DNA of 64,000 nt, taken from NCBI GenBank assembly GCA_913060895.1, contig CAJXSN010000004.1, positions 62,001 through 126,000 on the forward strand. The letters run 5' to 3'. The stretch's first letter is position 1. The number at the start of each line of letters is the position of its first letter. Positions 61,984-64,000 of the stretch are shown in pieces. The position numbers and the translations under genes are program-made. Source of the stretch: an uncultured Sphingomonadaceae bacterium (lineage in GTDB: Bacteria > Pseudomonadota > Alphaproteobacteria > Sphingomonadales > Sphingomonadaceae). The notes beneath the pieces are model-generated. The model saw nothing but the letters and a program-made list of their open reading frames with translations. It had not been told where the DNA came from and did not search any database.

Positions 61984-64000
61984 CAGTCGATCTCCAATCG
62001 GGTATCCAGAAATTGGGCCCACCCTTGCGCCACGCATTGGCGCGAGATGCGCAAGGTCTGCAAGAGGTCCGAAGGGCTTTGCACACAAACTGCACCGCAC
62101 AGAACATCGGCACGAACACCCTGTGGCAACGCCGCGTCGGGCGCAAGAAGACGCATTGCTACGATCAGTCGGGTGAGGAAATCATGCGCCCGCGCGAACC
62201 CGTCCGGCAGCAGATTTTCGGCCTCGAGCGCAGCAATCGCGGCACCTAATTGTGGCTTCAGACCGACATGCGTAGTCAATTGCTGGTGGTGGATCAGAAA
62301 CTCCAGATCGACCAGTCCGCCCCGCAGCAACTTGGCATCGAGAACACCCTTGGCCGGTTTGTGCTGTGCCATCTCGCCGCGCATTTTGAGGACGGCATCG
62401 CGGACTTCTGCAGGGTCTCGCTCCAGCCGCAGGATGGCCTCCAGCTCCGCCTCCACGGCGCGGCGGGCCTTCGGCGGCCCGGCGACCACGCGCGCGCGGG
62501 TCAGAGCCATGTGTTCCCAAATCCACGCATCCTGCCTCTGATACCGGGCGAAACTGTCGAGACTGACAGCCAGAGGCCCCTGCGCGCCCTGTGGCCTCAA
62601 TCGCGTATCGACCTCGTACAACGCCCCCTGCGCCGTCGGCACGCTGAGCGCGGCCCCCACACGCTGGGCCAGACGGTTGAAATAAAGCGTTCCGCCGAGC
62701 GTTTTTTCGCCGTCGCTTTCGTTTGCAAAGTCGCCGGTAAACACATTCACCAGATCGAGATCGGAGGCATTGGTCAGCGCCTCCCCCCCCAACCGGCCCA
62801 AGCCGATAACCACCAGGTCACTGCCTTTGATACGGCCATGCCGGACTGCAAAATCGGCCTCCGCCATGCCGAGGCTGCGTTGCACCGCTGCTTCGGCCAC
62901 CCGTGAGAGACCTGCAGCAATATCCAGCGGATCATGCGCATTCTCGATCAACTGCACACCCAGAGCAAACTGCTGCTCTCCGGTAACGATCCGCAGCCGG
63001 TCGAGCGAGCGTTCGTAATCCGGATCCTGAACGACGGGCCGCATGGTCAATTCCAGCGAAGCGACATCGCCGGGCAGGTCCAAGGCCGTCTTGTCGATCA
63101 GGGCATCGAGCAGCGTCGGCGAACGGGCCAGCGTATCGGCCAGTGGAGGGGCCAGAGACAGAATGCGCAGCAACTGGTTCACCAGCCCCGGCCGCGCTTC
63201 CAGCAAGCGGAAAAGATTGATCGCGGAAGGCATGGTGGCGAGGAGTTTTTCCCACCGCAGCAATGCTTGATCGGGCTCTGGCACATCGCCAATGGCATCG
63301 AGGAGCGCCGGCAACAGGGAACGGAACGCTTCTTGCGCCTTCGGGCTGCGCAAAGTACGATACCGTCCGTCGAGCCAGCCTTCGATCCTGTTCTTTATAC
63401 GCTTGCGTTCATTGGCTGGCAGAGCATCGGCCTTAGCTAATGCCTCATACGGAGAAAGCGGCGCGGTGCTCCCTCCGCCGCCCACCTGATCCAGAACACG
63501 GTCAAACAGTGCACTCGCCTTCGAGGTATGGGTTTCCAGATCGGCCACCAAAGCCGCTGCTCCGTCCAACCCGTCCAGCGCGGCAACATTCTCCAGCGCA
63601 GCGCCTTCTGGCAGGCTGTGGGTCTGGCGATCGTCGACCATCTGCAACCGGTGCTCGACTGTCCGGAGGCGGCGATAGGCAGCGGCCAATATGTCAGCAT
63701 CGCCGCGCGTCACCAGCGCGGCCTCCACCAGTGCATCCAGCGCGGCAAACAGCCCCCTTTGGCGCAGCGAGGGATTGCGTCCGCCATGAATCAGTTGCTG
63801 CGTCTGGACGAAGAACTCGATTTCCCTGATGCCGCCGCGCCCAAGCTTCACATTGAAGCCAGGCCCCGGCACTTCCGGCCCGTCATGTGCATCGCGGATG
63901 CGTGCGGTCAGTGCACCAATCTCGGCAATAGCCCCGAAATCGAGGCTACGCCGCCATATGAACGGATCGATGGCGGCAAGGAATTCCTTTCCTGCGGCAA
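61983..64000 (-). CDS. glnE: Bifunctional glutamine synthetase adenylyltransferase/adenylyl-removing enzyme, C-terminal part (runs off window)
   Basis: The visible 671 residues open to the window edge at 64000, so the N-terminus is missing. GRGGIREIEFFVQ is the conserved tail signature of the first (adenylyl-removing) nucleotidyltransferase domain, and LGRLGGEALTNASDLDLVN the metal-binding core of the second (adenylylating) one, followed by the C-terminal helical domain. GlnE controls glutamine synthetase by adenylylation, which complements gltBD at 35-41 kb. The stop overlaps bcp by one base (TGATG). Confidence 0.94.
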   Translation of the reverse strand, partial: AAGKEFLAAIDPFIWRRSLDFGAIAEIGALTARIRDAHDGPEVPGPGFNVKLGRGGIREIEFFVQTQQLIHGGRNPSLRQRGLFAALDALVEAALVTRGDADILAAAYRRLRTVEHRLQMVDDRQTHSLPEGAALENVAALDGLDGAAALVADLETHTSKASALFDRVLDQVGGGGSTAPLSPYEALAKADALPANERKRIKNRIEGWLDGRYRTLRSPKAQEAFRSLLPALLDAIGDVPEPDQALLRWEKLLATMPSAINLFRLLEARPGLVNQLLRILSLAPPLADTLARSPTLLDALIDKTALDLPGDVASLELTMRPVVQDPDYERSLDRLRIVTGEQQFALGVQLIENAHDPLDIAAGLSRVAEAAVQRSLGMAEADFAVRHGRIKGSDLVVIGLGRLGGEALTNASDLDLVNVFTGDFANESDGEKTLGGTLYFNRLAQRVGAALSVPTAQGALYEVDTRLRPQGAQGPLAVSLDSFARYQRQDAWIWEHMALTRARVVAGPPKARRAVEAELEAILRLERDPAEVRDAVLKMRGEMAQHKPAKGVLDAKLLRGGLVDLEFLIHHQQLTTHVGLKPQLGAAIAALEAENLLPDGFARAHDFLTRLIVAMRLLAPDAALPQGVRADVLCGAVCVQSPSDLLQTLRISRQCVAQGWAQFLDTRLEID

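Noticed and set aside
1-64000. Search for CRISPR arrays, tRNA, rRNA, toxin-antitoxin or phage modules.
   Set aside because: No regularly spaced repeats, cloverleaf or rRNA-like sequence was seen; the RHH gene has no toxin partner, and the only mobile element is the IS at 9.4 kb.

Overview
This window looks like chromosomal DNA of an alphaproteobacterium of the order Sphingomonadales, most probably family Erythrobacteraceae (Erythrobacter/Altererythrobacter-like). The basis is inference from gene content and order: rpmG-lolA-xthA-ribA, a fused pabB/pabC, exosortase-A-associated glycosylation genes, lptC-lptA beside an RNase D-like gene, DUF3576 next to leuS, small Ala/Glu/Asp-rich lipoproteins, HTH-DUF4019 and ribbon-helix-helix proteins, GC-rich DNA, and many ATGA or TGATG gene overlaps. 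No database search was possible.

Layout. 0-9.4 kb: HerA-like ATPase, p-aminobenzoate synthesis (pabBC), pseudouridine synthase, ArfB, L33, LolA, a strong small-RNA candidate with its own terminator (5.73-5.86 kb), alkaline phosphatase, exonuclease III and GTP cyclohydrolase II. 9.42-10.27 kb: one complete IS5-family (IS427-like) element with 17-bp inverted repeats and a TA duplication, inserted exactly in the stop codon of a DksA/TraR zinc-finger gene. 10.6-13.5 kb: beta-helix protein and RecQ. 13.6-18.8 kb: two small lipoproteins followed by a tight acyl-CoA dehydrogenase / class III CoA-transferase / thiolase / FAS1-type hydratase operon. 18.8-26.4 kb: PPK2, phenylalanine hydroxylase, two small envelope proteins, UppP, M13 peptidase and an MsbA-like ABC exporter. 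26.5-30.4 kb: PHB depolymerase behind a perfect palindrome, an A+T-richer orphan membrane protein, thiolase and MaoC hydratase. 30.4-35.4 kb: exosortase-A-type O-glycosylation ligase, a 70-aa membrane peptide, a glycosyltransferase and a 641-aa acidic membrane-anchored protein of unknown function. 35.6-41.7 kb: glutamate synthase (gltBD). 41.8-52.6 kb: a lipoprotein, ung, RNase D-like, lptC-lptA, polyprenyl-phosphate sugar transferase, holA, lptE, leuS, a DUF3576 lipoprotein and an unknown exported protein. 52.7-64 kb: phaB, an HTH-TM-DUF4019 regulator, an RHH protein, murA, galU, an SDR/acyl-CoA synthetase pair, an M23 peptidase, a DUF455 protein, a 1-Cys Bcp and the C-terminal part of glnE, which runs off the window.

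Most genes are housekeeping. Recurrent themes are the cell envelope (LolA, UppP, LptA/C/E, MurA, GalU, M23, O-ligase, sugar transferase), CoA-thioester and PHB metabolism (PhaZ, PhaB, MaoC, thiolases, CoA-transferase, acyl-CoA synthetase) and nitrogen (GltBD, GlnE). The best candidates for something less described are the structured RNA, the insertion sequence and host gene that supply each other's stop codons, the acyl-CoA operon of undefined substrate, the exosortase-linked block with two unrecognised proteins, and the foreign-looking membrane gene at 28 kb. I saw no CRISPR array, rRNA, tRNA, prophage or replication origin.
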